NCBI GenBank assembly: GCA_002367235.1
Contig: DFBC01000129.1
Location: 1-17,212, forward strand
Source: Cellvibrionales bacterium UBA3090
Lineage (GTDB): Bacteria; Pseudomonadota; Gammaproteobacteria; Pseudomonadales; Porticoccaceae
Direction of reading: 5' to 3'
DNA: 17,212 bases
A model generated the notes under the pieces. The model did not search any database, was not told the origin of the DNA, and saw only the letters and a list, made by a program, of their open reading frames with translations. The stretch's first letter is position 1, and every line of letters begins with the position of its first letter. The position numbers and the translations under genes were made by a program. Shown here piece by piece: positions 1-7,826 of this stretch.

Positions 1-691
1 CTGGGGTAATAGCAAAACCCACATCGTCCGGCACGTTAAAACCATCATCAGAAAACGGTAACTGAATGCCAACTGTCCAACGGTAATGCTTTGCGATATT
101 AATCACAGGCTGGTACCAGGACAGTTCTTCGGTACTACTCGGCATCAGGTTTTCATCTTCGACTAACAGCACGCCAGATAAATCTGTTTCACTGAAATAA
201 CGTAGAAAATCAGCCAAATACATACCAGCGGTATCTATCGCCATTTCTTCTGGTTCTGCATCTTTTCCAGTAGCAGCTTTATGAGCCTTGACTAAAAGAG
301 ACCGCGGTGAAGGAACAACCAAAACTATGGGGGTTGAGCCCCCATAGTTATTGCTCACAGCAGTAATGACTTCAGCCAACAACTCTCTCGGAGCAAAAGC
401 TTCCAACATGGTTTTCAATGCATATGTAAGACGACCCTTCTCTGCCATGGATGGAACGGCTTTTTCGTCCTCTTTCATCCAGTGCTGAAACAGATCCCAT
501 ACATCAAGCACAACCACATCAGCCTTAACCAAACCATGAGCCTGCCCATAAAAAGACATATAGGCAGCTGGTGTGGTCCAAGGGTTTTCACCCTCACCCA
601 ACAAGAGTTTTTTAGTGTACTCATTAAAGTTAACCCAAAGGCGGGGGGATGAATCCCCCGACTTTAGGTATGAGACTAGGTCTACAGCCAT
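1..691 (-). CDS. Fifth gene of the carboxylase operon (partial, possible Apc5/epsilon-like)
   Basis: An open frame runs from an ATG at 691 off the left edge of the window, giving about 230 residues beginning MAVDLVSYLK. It starts one base after the stop of the HyuB-type gene (TAA-T-ATG), with an AAGGA Shine-Dalgarno about 7 nt upstream, so it is clearly co-transcribed and probably translationally coupled. It is soluble, with no signal peptide or membrane segment. A central segment is rich in small and hydrophobic residues (VVVLDVWDLF near residue 60, PIVLVVPSPR near 125), and an acidic LLVEDENL follows near 180, which suggests an alpha/beta fold. I do not recognise a catalytic motif. By position it matches the fifth, roughly 34-kDa subunit of Aromatoleum acetophenone carboxylase, a subunit separate from the core complex. 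That assignment is inference from gene order. The C-terminus is missing. Two strong GC hairpins lie inside the frame. Confidence 0.75.
   Translation of the reverse strand, partial: MAVDLVSYLKSGDSSPRLWVNFNEYTKKLLLGEGENPWTTPAAYMSFYGQAHGLVKADVVVLDVWDLFQHWMKEDEKAVPSMAEKGRLTYALKTMLEAFAPRELLAEVITAVSNNYGGSTPIVLVVPSPRSLLVKAHKAATGKDAEPEEMAIDTAGMYLADFLRYFSETDLSGVLLVEDENLMPSSTEELSWYQPVINIAKHYRWTVGIQLPFSDDGFNVPDDVGFAITP
323..349 (-). repeat. Strong intragenic hairpin, 11-bp stem
   Basis: AACTATGGGGG-N5-CCCCCATAGTT is a perfect 11-bp inverted repeat with a 5-nt loop, inside the partial fifth gene of the carboxylase operon. In the mRNA it is followed by a U/G-rich stretch (TTGGTTGTT), so it could pause or end some transcripts. 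It encodes NYGGSTPIV in frame. Confidence 0.6.
642..660 (-). repeat. GC hairpin near the start of the fifth gene
   Basis: CGGGGG and CCCCCG pair around a short AT loop, 31-50 nt downstream of the start codon at 691. It shares the G5/C5 stem core with the hairpin at 323-349. Confidence 0.45.
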
Positions 692-692
692 A

Positions 693-2972
693 TTATTTCC
701 TTGTATCTTGTGACGGAATACCCGCTTGCTTTCTTACTGCTTCAAGCTCTGCTTCCAATTCACTAATCCTAACATCTTTTGGATGAGTCATATAAATAGG
801 GCCAGGGCTTTGCGCATCGCGCTTGTCGTTAACGCTGCCACAGTAGACACTATCATTCTCACCATTCCAAGAGCCATAGAAAGGAATATTCTCAGGTGGC
901 GTATCTTTCACATGCGCTTTAACAAACTCGGCGTAAGGAACGCCTTGCTTCTTGCGCTGTTCACGGTAATCGGCACGCAACTGTTTAGTAGCTTCTTCAT
1001 CAACGGCGAGAGTTTCATCGTCGAACACCACTTTATAAAGCTTTTTAGCCCAGTCTGCTGAGATCAACGATTCTTCGATATCCATGATGACCAAAGACGG
1101 GTCGCGCTCAAGTGGATCACCATAACCACCACCGGAACCCTGCGAAATCATGTACAGCTCACCACGTTTTGAAATATCGAAACCCAGACCCAAATGATGG
1201 GTGGAGTAACAAGCATTTTCAAAAGGCTCTTCATTCATGAGCTCAGGAATAGAATGCTTGAAACGCTCGGGCTCTTTAAGCAATACGTCATAAACATCCA
1301 CATCCGAGATTTTACACAGTGGAATGGTACCCGCTGCATAACCACCGAACAGCCCCTGAATAGAGGGTGTCTTTGAGCCCACACAAGTGGTCATAAAGCC
1401 CCACTGGTCACTGTCTTTCGTCGCTGCAATCTGGGTATATCCCATACCACCACGATACTTACCAGGAGCCTGAGTATTCATGGTCATCTTCTTGGAAACT
1501 AACTGAAGGAACGGTACTTCTTCCTCGTTCATTTCCTGCTCACCAATATCGGCCATGGTAGCAAAGATCGGTGACAACGCATGCTCACCATCCCTGTCCA
1601 TACGAGCACCGCCGCCCATACCATTCAAGTCAGCACACAGGTTACCCAGTGTTTCCCCATGCTGGTTTACGCCACCCCAGATAAAGGTGTTGATCATATT
1701 GTGCCAAGGCGCCAATACTCGGGTGTATTTCTCTGGGCAGCTGTAAAGCATTTTTGCTGTAGCATGCTGTGCAACAGTAAAGCTCTGGAAAATAGACATT
1801 AAGCTCTGAGAGTTAGGTGCAGCATAACTACAATCGACAATGGTTCCAGGCACTGTTTCAAATTCAACAGGCGAAAGACCTGCCTGACCACGCGGGAGGT
1901 CTGGCCAAATGTGGTTCATAAAGGCCTGCCCAACCATACCTTTCATACCAGGAAGCTGGGTATTAATTGCTCGGTTTGTAATTTCCGGACTGGTACCCGC
2001 AAAATCAAAAATGAGACGATCGCCTTTCTTCTTCAACGTCAGATTCATTTTGATCAGTGCATTTTCACGCAAGGTACTATCCATGATCACATGTGTGCGA
2101 ACGGTCATATCAGGCCATTCAGAGATACGGCGACGTACTTCAGTAACCACACTCTCATTGGTATAGCGTAGACAGGCTGTCAGCGCATCAGGACCATCTG
2201 TTTCAAAGACTTCTTTAATACGCTTTTCAAGACGCATACATGCGAAGAGTTTCACTTTCATATCTTCGTATTGCAGCTTTGGCTCGCGCACTGAGTTTTG
2301 CAAGAAGGTCAAAATATCTTTCTTGATCTCATAGTTTTCAACCACTTTGAATGGGGACATTTTTAGCCCTTCATCAAAGGAGGTTTCAGCCATGGATGGC
2401 ATACCACCGGGTTCGATCGCACCGTTTTCACCTTCGTGAACCGTAGATGCTACCCAACAGATCAATTTGCCTTCATGGAATACAGGCAAGATCATACTTT
2501 GGTCAGTGTTGTGCACATTACCGTAACGTGAATCGTTATGAATGAAGCCATCGCCTTCACGAACACCTACCGTCTTCTCTTCAATCCAGTTTTTGATAAT
2601 GAACTTGATCGGGTGGTGAACCAATGCGGAGAAAATCAATACACCGCCAGCACTACCAATGGTCAAATCACCTGATGCTGAGTAGATACCAGTAATGATA
2701 TCGCCCCACTTCGCACCAGGTGCCGCACCCATCTGTTCAACCATTTCAAAACCTTCTTCACAGGCTGACTGCAAGCGGTCACGGATGGAAGAAATCTGAT
2801 TGAGATCAGTGTATTTACCCATGCACTCTTCTTCTTTTTCAGTGCGCGGCATGATGCTGTGATCACGCATAATTTCAGGGTCTGGACCAAGAAATAGCGT
2901 TGTATCCTTAAGGAACTTCTGGATTAACTCCTGATCTTGAAGTTCAGTTTCTGCATTCACTTGATTGTTCAT
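693..2972 (-). CDS. HyuB-type subunit of an ATP-dependent ketone carboxylase
   Basis: A 759-aa protein of the hydantoinase B/oxoprolinase family. Its length is close to the roughly 776-aa acetone carboxylase alpha subunit and the HyuB subunit of acetophenone carboxylase. Recognisable family segments in order are the N-terminal half with GSAGGVL, GDGFIHNDSRYGNVHNTDQ and the VASTVHEGENGAIEPGG loop; then LIFDFAGTSPEITNRAINT, GGMGYTQ and the Gly-rich GSGGGYGDPLERDP near residue 650. Family members carry the carboxylation site, with bound metal in acetone carboxylase, fed by phosphorylated intermediates from the HyuA subunits. The last 25 residues (HPKDVRISELEAELEAVRKQ) form a charged amphipathic helix. 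The ATG at 2972 is preceded by AGAGGT. The gene starts 15 nt after the upstream HyuA-type gene and is followed after 1 nt by the fifth gene. The substrate cannot be read from the sequence. Confidence 0.9.
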   Translation of the reverse strand: MNNQVNAETELQDQELIQKFLKDTTLFLGPDPEIMRDHSIMPRTEKEEECMGKYTDLNQISSIRDRLQSACEEGFEMVEQMGAAPGAKWGDIITGIYSASGDLTIGSAGGVLIFSALVHHPIKFIIKNWIEEKTVGVREGDGFIHNDSRYGNVHNTDQSMILPVFHEGKLICWVASTVHEGENGAIEPGGMPSMAETSFDEGLKMSPFKVVENYEIKKDILTFLQNSVREPKLQYEDMKVKLFACMRLEKRIKEVFETDGPDALTACLRYTNESVVTEVRRRISEWPDMTVRTHVIMDSTLRENALIKMNLTLKKKGDRLIFDFAGTSPEITNRAINTQLPGMKGMVGQAFMNHIWPDLPRGQAGLSPVEFETVPGTIVDCSYAAPNSQSLMSIFQSFTVAQHATAKMLYSCPEKYTRVLAPWHNMINTFIWGGVNQHGETLGNLCADLNGMGGGARMDRDGEHALSPIFATMADIGEQEMNEEEVPFLQLVSKKMTMNTQAPGKYRGGMGYTQIAATKDSDQWGFMTTCVGSKTPSIQGLFGGYAAGTIPLCKISDVDVYDVLLKEPERFKHSIPELMNEEPFENACYSTHHLGLGFDISKRGELYMISQGSGGGYGDPLERDPSLVIMDIEESLISADWAKKLYKVVFDDETLAVDEEATKQLRADYREQRKKQGVPYAEFVKAHVKDTPPENIPFYGSWNGENDSVYCGSVNDKRDAQSPGPIYMTHPKDVRISELEAELEAVRKQAGIPSQDTRK

Positions 2973-2987
2973 GATAAAACTACCTCT

Positions 2988-5135
2988 TTAATTCTTTGCT
3001 TCTGTACGAAGGAACCAAACTGCACCCTGTTCTGCGGACACATATTTCCAACCGGGTTCAATCAAATAGGTAGTGACTTCTGACGCCACAATACCTGGAC
3101 CTACAATTTCGGTACCGGGTGGAATATCACTTTTATTCCACACTGGCGTTTCCACAGGCTTACCATCACCAACAAAGTAACAAGTACGAGATCCCGATGG
3201 AGCCGGTGGCTCTGTACGCTCAGCTTCCGGTACAGGCTTAATATGGGTGAACCTAACGGTGTCGTGCTCGACATAAGAAGCAACACGGATAGTGTTGATA
3301 CGAATACCTGCTTCAGGTGCCTGGCTACCTTCACCAAAACGCTTACCGTAGTCTGTGGAGAACTGATCAAGAATGTTCATCACATCCATAGCAGACTCAA
3401 GCGAGTGCTTAGGAACAACAACTGTTGTTTGTACCAACTGGTTACCGTAGCGCATATCCAGCTCAAGAGAGTGCTTGATATCATCGGCGTTAGAACCCTG
3501 TCTCAACAGGTCGTTCTGACCACGCTGGCTCAACTCAGCAACGATATCGTTAAACCGCTGGTAGTTATCAAAAACCTTGCGAGAGTTGGAATCGTACAAA
3601 ACCATAAACAACGATGATTCATGGATATGCATCTGGTGCATATTACCGGCACCTACCGCTGAGAAAACTGAACTCATTGGCGTGGCGAGAATCTTGTCAA
3701 TGTTCAGATTAGAAGCGATACCACAACAGTGCAGTGGGCCATTGCCACCGTAAGCCAACATGGTGAAGTCTTCAGGATCATAACCACGTACACGTAGTTC
3801 GGTATTAACACCGTTGGCCATGCTGGCGTCCACTTTCTCTTTGATAAGTAGCGCAGCTTCAATGACTTCAACATCTAGGTCGTCACACAGTGCTTCTTCA
3901 ATGGCAAACAGGGAACGCTTAGGGTTTAACGGGATACTACCGCCAGCATAATTTTCGGCATCCAGGTAACCCAAGGCCAGGTCGGCATCGGTAACTGTTG
4001 GGTTCATACCACCGCGATCATAACAAGCAGGGCCAGGATCTGAGCCCGCACTCTTAGGGCCAACCGCAACAGCGTTGTACATGCGATCGAAAGAAGCTAT
4101 AGAACCACCACCTGCACCCAACGTTACCAAGTGAACCATCGGCACAGAAACCAACCAACGGTCGATAACAGGGTTGAAGTCATAGTGCTTGATACCGCCT
4201 TCAACAACGATACCGATGTCGTAGCTAGTACCGCCCATATCCGTAGCAATTACACTGCCAAGATCAGCTTCTTTAGCCAAGTGCTCTGCCGCACTGATAC
4301 CAGAAACAGGGCCAGAGTGAATGGTCTGCAACGCATCAGTTGAATTCAACTGAGCCATACCGCCGGAGTTGTGGATAACCAGCATAGGCTTTGAATAGGC
4401 GTGTGAACGCAGGTTCTGCTCCAACTGGCTCATTGCGTGGTACATAGTGGAGTGCAAATAACCATCTACGATCGCTGAAGTAGCACGTACGTACTCCCCT
4501 TTACGACCAGCTACGCGGTGAGACAGAATTGTTGGAATCGACCCCAACAGGTGCGTTGGATACTCATCCAAGATAATTTGCTCTACCTGCTTTTCGTGCG
4601 CAGGATTAACAACAGAGTTAACAAGACAAACCACAATTACCTGGGCGCCCTTATCAATCAGTTTTCTGACCTTTTCGCGAACATCGGCTTCGTCCAAAGG
4701 CATAACCAACTCACCTTCGAAACCTAAGCGTTCACGCACGCCTTCAATCATGTGCGGCAAAACCAGTGGCTCTGGACGCTGTGCATCAGGTAAGTTCTGC
4801 TTGCCCAGCTCGTCCAAACCTTCACCGTAGCCACGACCACGGCTGAGGGGAACCATAGCTTCGTAACCGGCCGTTACCAACATACCGATACGAGGGCCAT
4901 TGTGTTCAATAAGTGCATTGGTACCCAACGTTGTTGCATAACGAACGGAGTCAACCCCATCAAGGATCTCTTCCATCGAGATGTCTAGCTCGGTGTATGC
5001 TTTTTCAACTGCCTCATTAAAACCTAGAGCGAGGTTGTGGTGAGTAGTCAGCGCTTTTGTTTCAATATATTTGCCGTCCCACACCACAAAACAGTCGGTA
5101 AAAGTACCGCCAATATCTACTGATATACGTTTCAT
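2988..5135 (-). CDS. HyuA-type ATP-binding subunit (acetone carboxylase beta-like, 715 aa)
   Basis: A 715-aa hydantoinase A/oxoprolinase family protein, almost the length of the acetone carboxylase beta subunit (about 717 aa). It has the ASKHA-type nucleotide-binding signature: phosphate-1 motif DIGGTFTD at residues 7-14, phosphate-2 motif DMGGTSYD at 299-306, the glycine-rich TLGAGGGS at 338-345, and the family segment GPKSAGSDPGPACY at 359-372. In this family the subunit hydrolyses ATP to activate bicarbonate and/or the enol of the ketone. The ATG at 5135 is preceded by AGGAAA about 9 nt upstream. It is separated by about 98 bp from the zinc-ribbon gene, the only sizeable gap inside the operon, and its stop lies 15 nt before the HyuB-type gene. 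With the 645-aa HyuA at the operon start, this gives two non-identical HyuA subunits, as in acetophenone carboxylase. Confidence 0.92.
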   Translation of the reverse strand: MKRISVDIGGTFTDCFVVWDGKYIETKALTTHHNLALGFNEAVEKAYTELDISMEEILDGVDSVRYATTLGTNALIEHNGPRIGMLVTAGYEAMVPLSRGRGYGEGLDELGKQNLPDAQRPEPLVLPHMIEGVRERLGFEGELVMPLDEADVREKVRKLIDKGAQVIVVCLVNSVVNPAHEKQVEQIILDEYPTHLLGSIPTILSHRVAGRKGEYVRATSAIVDGYLHSTMYHAMSQLEQNLRSHAYSKPMLVIHNSGGMAQLNSTDALQTIHSGPVSGISAAEHLAKEADLGSVIATDMGGTSYDIGIVVEGGIKHYDFNPVIDRWLVSVPMVHLVTLGAGGGSIASFDRMYNAVAVGPKSAGSDPGPACYDRGGMNPTVTDADLALGYLDAENYAGGSIPLNPKRSLFAIEEALCDDLDVEVIEAALLIKEKVDASMANGVNTELRVRGYDPEDFTMLAYGGNGPLHCCGIASNLNIDKILATPMSSVFSAVGAGNMHQMHIHESSLFMVLYDSNSRKVFDNYQRFNDIVAELSQRGQNDLLRQGSNADDIKHSLELDMRYGNQLVQTTVVVPKHSLESAMDVMNILDQFSTDYGKRFGEGSQAPEAGIRINTIRVASYVEHDTVRFTHIKPVPEAERTEPPAPSGSRTCYFVGDGKPVETPVWNKSDIPPGTEIVGPGIVASEVTTYLIEPGWKYVSAEQGAVWFLRTEAKN

Positions 5136-5156
5136 AATTTTATTTCCTAAAACTCT

Positions 5157-5172
5157 ATAACTATTAAGTTAT
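5157..5172. repeat. AT-rich dyad in the 98-bp gap inside the carboxylase operon
   Basis: ATAACT-ATTA-AGTTAT is a perfect 6-bp inverted repeat with a 4-nt loop. It lies 21 nt upstream of the start codon of the 715-aa HyuA gene, in the only large gap of the operon. It is too weak for a terminator and has no T-tract. It may be an RNA processing or protein-binding site, or chance. Confidence 0.25.
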
Positions 5173-5233
5173 TCACTTGCCAAACCAGCGGCCGTACTGC
5201 CTCGATGGCTACCACTGTTGATGACAATAGTTA

Positions 5234-5638
5234 TCAATGATTGTGACCGTGAGTTCTATCCACCAAAACATTAGGGCCAGTAACCGGCTCCAATATTTCT
5301 TCGCGATGACTCCACTGCTCCTTCAGGGCATCCACATCTACTTCCATATCGAAGAGTGGCTCGTGCCCAGGGAAGGTGTACTCAACTTCCATCTGGGTAC
5401 CGCATGACGGACAATAAAATTCATAAATACTGACCCAATCTTTGTCAGGACAGAACGTAAACTTGTACTTATCAGGATCGATAATTGAAGGGTGGATATC
5501 CGCTGGGTCACGCTTATAAGCCAGCAGGCCCTCTTTGTAGTTACCACGCGCCGAACCGACTACATGCTCACATACACGACACTCCCAATTCTCTGTATCC
5601 AGATCGATGCGGAGATATTCAGTCATCAAAACTTTCAT
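5234..5638 (-). CDS. Small zinc-ribbon subunit of the carboxylase (acetone carboxylase gamma / Apc2-like)
   Basis: A 134-aa protein starting MKVLMTEYLRIDLD. I place the start at 5638 because TAATG joins it to the stop of the preceding HyuA gene (one-base overlap) and AAGGGGG lies about 8 nt upstream. The longer frame from 5662 would add eight unlikely residues inside the upstream gene. Two CxxC pairs, Cys20/Cys23 (WECRVC) and Cys76/Cys79 (FYCPSCG), plus Cys63, fit a four-Cys zinc ribbon as in acetone carboxylase gamma and the 15-kDa Apc subunit. In that family the small subunit joins the large subunits structurally. The C-terminus ends HGHNH (residues 130-134), a possible extra metal ligand cluster. 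About 98 bp separates it from the next subunit gene. Confidence 0.88.
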   Translation of the reverse strand: MKVLMTEYLRIDLDTENWECRVCEHVVGSARGNYKEGLLAYKRDPADIHPSIIDPDKYKFTFCPDKDWVSIYEFYCPSCGTQMEVEYTFPGHEPLFDMEVDVDALKEQWSHREEILEPVTGPNVLVDRTHGHNH

Positions 5639-7575
5639 TACACAGCCCCCTTGGTCAAACAAATATCACCCAATTCAGTTACAACAAACTCCCAGCCATC
5701 TCTCACCAAACAGGTAAAGAACTCTTCTTCAATAACCGCTGGGCCTGCACCAAAGTCACCAGGCTCCATATAGTTCACATCGTAGACAGGCACGTCCTGC
5801 CATTCTTTGTTTTCACCGAAAATTGAACGGGTTTTTGAAGACTTGGCGGGGTTCGCCTTTTTCACTTCAGCATGCTTGTCACTTTCAATTCTCAGACGCT
5901 TACGCGCTGAAACTTCCAAAGTAACGGCATCAGCATTGGCCAGCTCCTGAGGAACAGCAACAGCGCCATCCAAGACATGGACAGACTCGGTGCCATCTTT
6001 TTCACCCACTAACTGAGCGCTGATTTCGTATTCGCCCTTGGCAAAGCCCTCGGCAAACATATCTCTTTCTGCACGCTCCAAGAGTTTTTCGTAGGCTTTA
6101 ACCAATGTGTCCTGCTTATAATCAGCAAGAACCACTGCATAGCTTTGGCCAATATCACAAGAACCAATACCATAAGCACTGAACACGGCAGCAGTTTTTG
6201 GCACATATACCGTTTTGATTCCGCATTTATCAGCAGCGCCACAGGCATTCATTGGACCAGCACCACCGAAAGCCAACAGTACTGTATCGTCAGAAATTTC
6301 AGCGAAGCCACTCAATTCATGAGCAATTTTCTGCTCGTAAGCATCGCGAAGCTGTAACAAGGCATCATCAACTGAAATACCCAGAGGATCAGCAACGTTT
6401 TCAGCAAGGGCTGCGCGCGCGCGCTCTATATCCAATGCCAAGCCACCACCAAAAAAGGTAGAAGGGTCTAACAAACCCATCAGCAGGTTTACGTCAGTAA
6501 TCGTGGAATTTTTACCGCCTCGGCCGAAACTGGCCGGACCAGGTACCGCTCCCACACTTTCAGGACCTACCTGAATAGCCCCATCCTTAACAGCAAGAAT
6601 AGAACTACCACCAACACCGGGGCTAGCAATTTCACACAGAGCAAACGAGACAGGTACACCCTCTACCTTTCCGCGCCGATCTTCGTCAACAGTGTTTCTT
6701 ACTACGTGTCCAATATCAGTTGTAGTGCCACCAACATCCATTGAAAGCACATTAGGAAGGTTATATTCCTTACTAAATGCCTTCACACCTTCCATACCAC
6801 CACGAGGACCAGAGCTGTAGGTCTTCAACGCAATAGTTTTAGCCACCCGAGAGGCATCGCCATCATTACGGAAAATCAACAGTGGATTTTTGGTACGGAA
6901 TTCACGCAGACGGTTTTCTGCGTTGAAAAGAAAGTTCTCCATGGCCGGATGCAAGAAGGAGTTAACCAGCGCAGTCCAAGCACGACGCTCACCAGACACA
7001 TCATCAGCCAGCTCACTAGCAAACAACATTGGCACAGCACCAAGTAGGTGACGGGGATAGCTATCAAATGCCACCTTCTTAAACTGCGACTCATACTCAT
7101 GAGCATCATCAACATCAAAACAGACAACCACTCGATTAGCACCAGAAGAGGTTAAACGTGTAATCGATGTTGCAGTATCAATTGCTTTTTGAGGGTCGGA
7201 CAAGTCGGCGAGGTCAATTTCCTCAACCCTGTCGCCAATAAGGAAATCATACAGGTCTGGATCATGCTCACGCATACGTGCGGGCAGATGAGCGTTATCT
7301 TTATTGATAACCAGGCCTAGCTTAGGCCCTTTACGCTCCACAATTGCATTGGTGCCCTGGGTGGTCGAATAACGAATATGATCCACCTCGGCTAATAATC
7401 TGGCTACATCCTCATCGCCATAAATCACCCCAGAAACGGCTTTTAAGCCCTCGAAAAAACATTTACTCAAATCATAAGGCGTTGTTAACGTTTTTGTTTT
7501 ATAAAAATTGTTATCTTTAATCACACAGATATCTGTGAGAGTCCCGCCATTATCGATATTAATCAGCATTCCCAT
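5638..7575 (-). CDS. HyuA-type ATP-binding subunit, first gene of the carboxylase operon (Apc1-like, 645 aa)
   Basis: A 645-aa hydantoinase A-family protein, about 70 residues shorter than the second HyuA in the operon and similar in size to the first acetophenone carboxylase subunit (about 70 kDa). The phosphate-1 motif is DNGGTLTD (residues 8-15), with Asn in place of the usual Ile. Phosphate-2 DVGGTTTD is intact at 280-287. A Gly-rich SPGVGGSS (318-325) and GPESVGAVPGPASF (337-350) follow, as in the family. The predicted role is ATP-dependent activation of bicarbonate or ketone in the cytosol. The ATG at 7575 is preceded by AAGGTAA. Another ATG two codons later is possible. The gene is led by a sigma-54-type promoter at 7672-7687, and its stop overlaps the start of the zinc-ribbon gene. 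Annotation as N-methylhydantoinase or 5-oxoprolinase would be a misleading family-level label. Confidence 0.9.
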   Translation of the reverse strand: MGMLINIDNGGTLTDICVIKDNNFYKTKTLTTPYDLSKCFFEGLKAVSGVIYGDEDVARLLAEVDHIRYSTTQGTNAIVERKGPKLGLVINKDNAHLPARMREHDPDLYDFLIGDRVEEIDLADLSDPQKAIDTATSITRLTSSGANRVVVCFDVDDAHEYESQFKKVAFDSYPRHLLGAVPMLFASELADDVSGERRAWTALVNSFLHPAMENFLFNAENRLREFRTKNPLLIFRNDGDASRVAKTIALKTYSSGPRGGMEGVKAFSKEYNLPNVLSMDVGGTTTDIGHVVRNTVDEDRRGKVEGVPVSFALCEIASPGVGGSSILAVKDGAIQVGPESVGAVPGPASFGRGGKNSTITDVNLLMGLLDPSTFFGGGLALDIERARAALAENVADPLGISVDDALLQLRDAYEQKIAHELSGFAEISDDTVLLAFGGAGPMNACGAADKCGIKTVYVPKTAAVFSAYGIGSCDIGQSYAVVLADYKQDTLVKAYEKLLERAERDMFAEGFAKGEYEISAQLVGEKDGTESVHVLDGAVAVPQELANADAVTLEVSARKRLRIESDKHAEVKKANPAKSSKTRSIFGENKEWQDVPVYDVNYMEPGDFGAGPAVIEEEFFTCLVRDGWEFVVTELGDICLTKGAV

Positions 7576-7671
7576 ATCGAGTTACCTTAGTTCCTAGCTT
7601 ACGAGATTAATTAGAGTTCTACTTGTCACATGGTTTCATCAAAAATTAATTCCATGGACATCCCCTCTAAC

Positions 7672-7687
7672 AGCAATCTCCGTGCCA
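7672..7687 (-). promoter_or_regulatory. Sigma-54 (-24/-12) promoter of the carboxylase operon
   Basis: On the minus strand the sequence is TGGCACGGAGATTGCT. It matches the consensus TGGCACG-N4-TTGCW at all twelve defined positions, with GG and GC ten bases apart. It faces the first HyuA gene. Initiation about 12 nt beyond the GC would leave a leader of roughly 85 nt. Acetone carboxylase operons are known to be sigma-54 dependent in several bacteria (AcxR-type activators), which agrees. No enhancer-binding activator gene is in this window. Confidence 0.87.
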
Positions 7688-7788
7688 GCAGGAACTAAAA
7701 ACGGGGAGAAACACCTAACACCATGAATTTAAAGTAGATTATCTTTTTCTAGCAAGAAGAAAACCGCAACAAGAACTGTACGGAAATC

Positions 7789-7800
7789 AAACACCTGTTT
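7789..7800. promoter_or_regulatory. Candidate activator-binding palindrome 1
   Basis: AAACA-CC-TGTTT is a perfect inverted repeat about 102 bp upstream of the -24 element. That distance is typical for sites bound by sigma-54 enhancer-binding proteins. The regulator is unknown. Confidence 0.35.
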
Positions 7801-7814
7801 CACTTCACTACACT

Positions 7815-7826
7815 TTTGTCTACAAA
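7815..7826. promoter_or_regulatory. Candidate activator-binding palindrome 2
   Basis: TTTGT-CT-ACAAA is a perfect inverted repeat whose centre lies 26 bp from the centre of palindrome 1, further from the promoter. Its half-site differs (TTTGT against AAACA), so the two may not bind the same protein. Both have the same 5-2-5 geometry. Confidence 0.3.

Noticed and set aside
726..1061. A 111-codon plus-strand frame opposite the HyuB-type gene
   Set aside because: The opposite strand is a convincing full-length family protein. This is a shadow frame.
3243..3617. A 124-codon plus-strand frame within the 715-aa HyuA gene
   Set aside because: Antisense shadow of a conserved gene.
693..7575. Hydantoinase or 5-oxoprolinase function for the HyuA/HyuB genes
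   Set aside because: The zinc-ribbon small subunit, two distinct HyuA proteins, subunit lengths and the sigma-54 promoter fit ketone carboxylases better than hydantoin or oxoproline hydrolysis.
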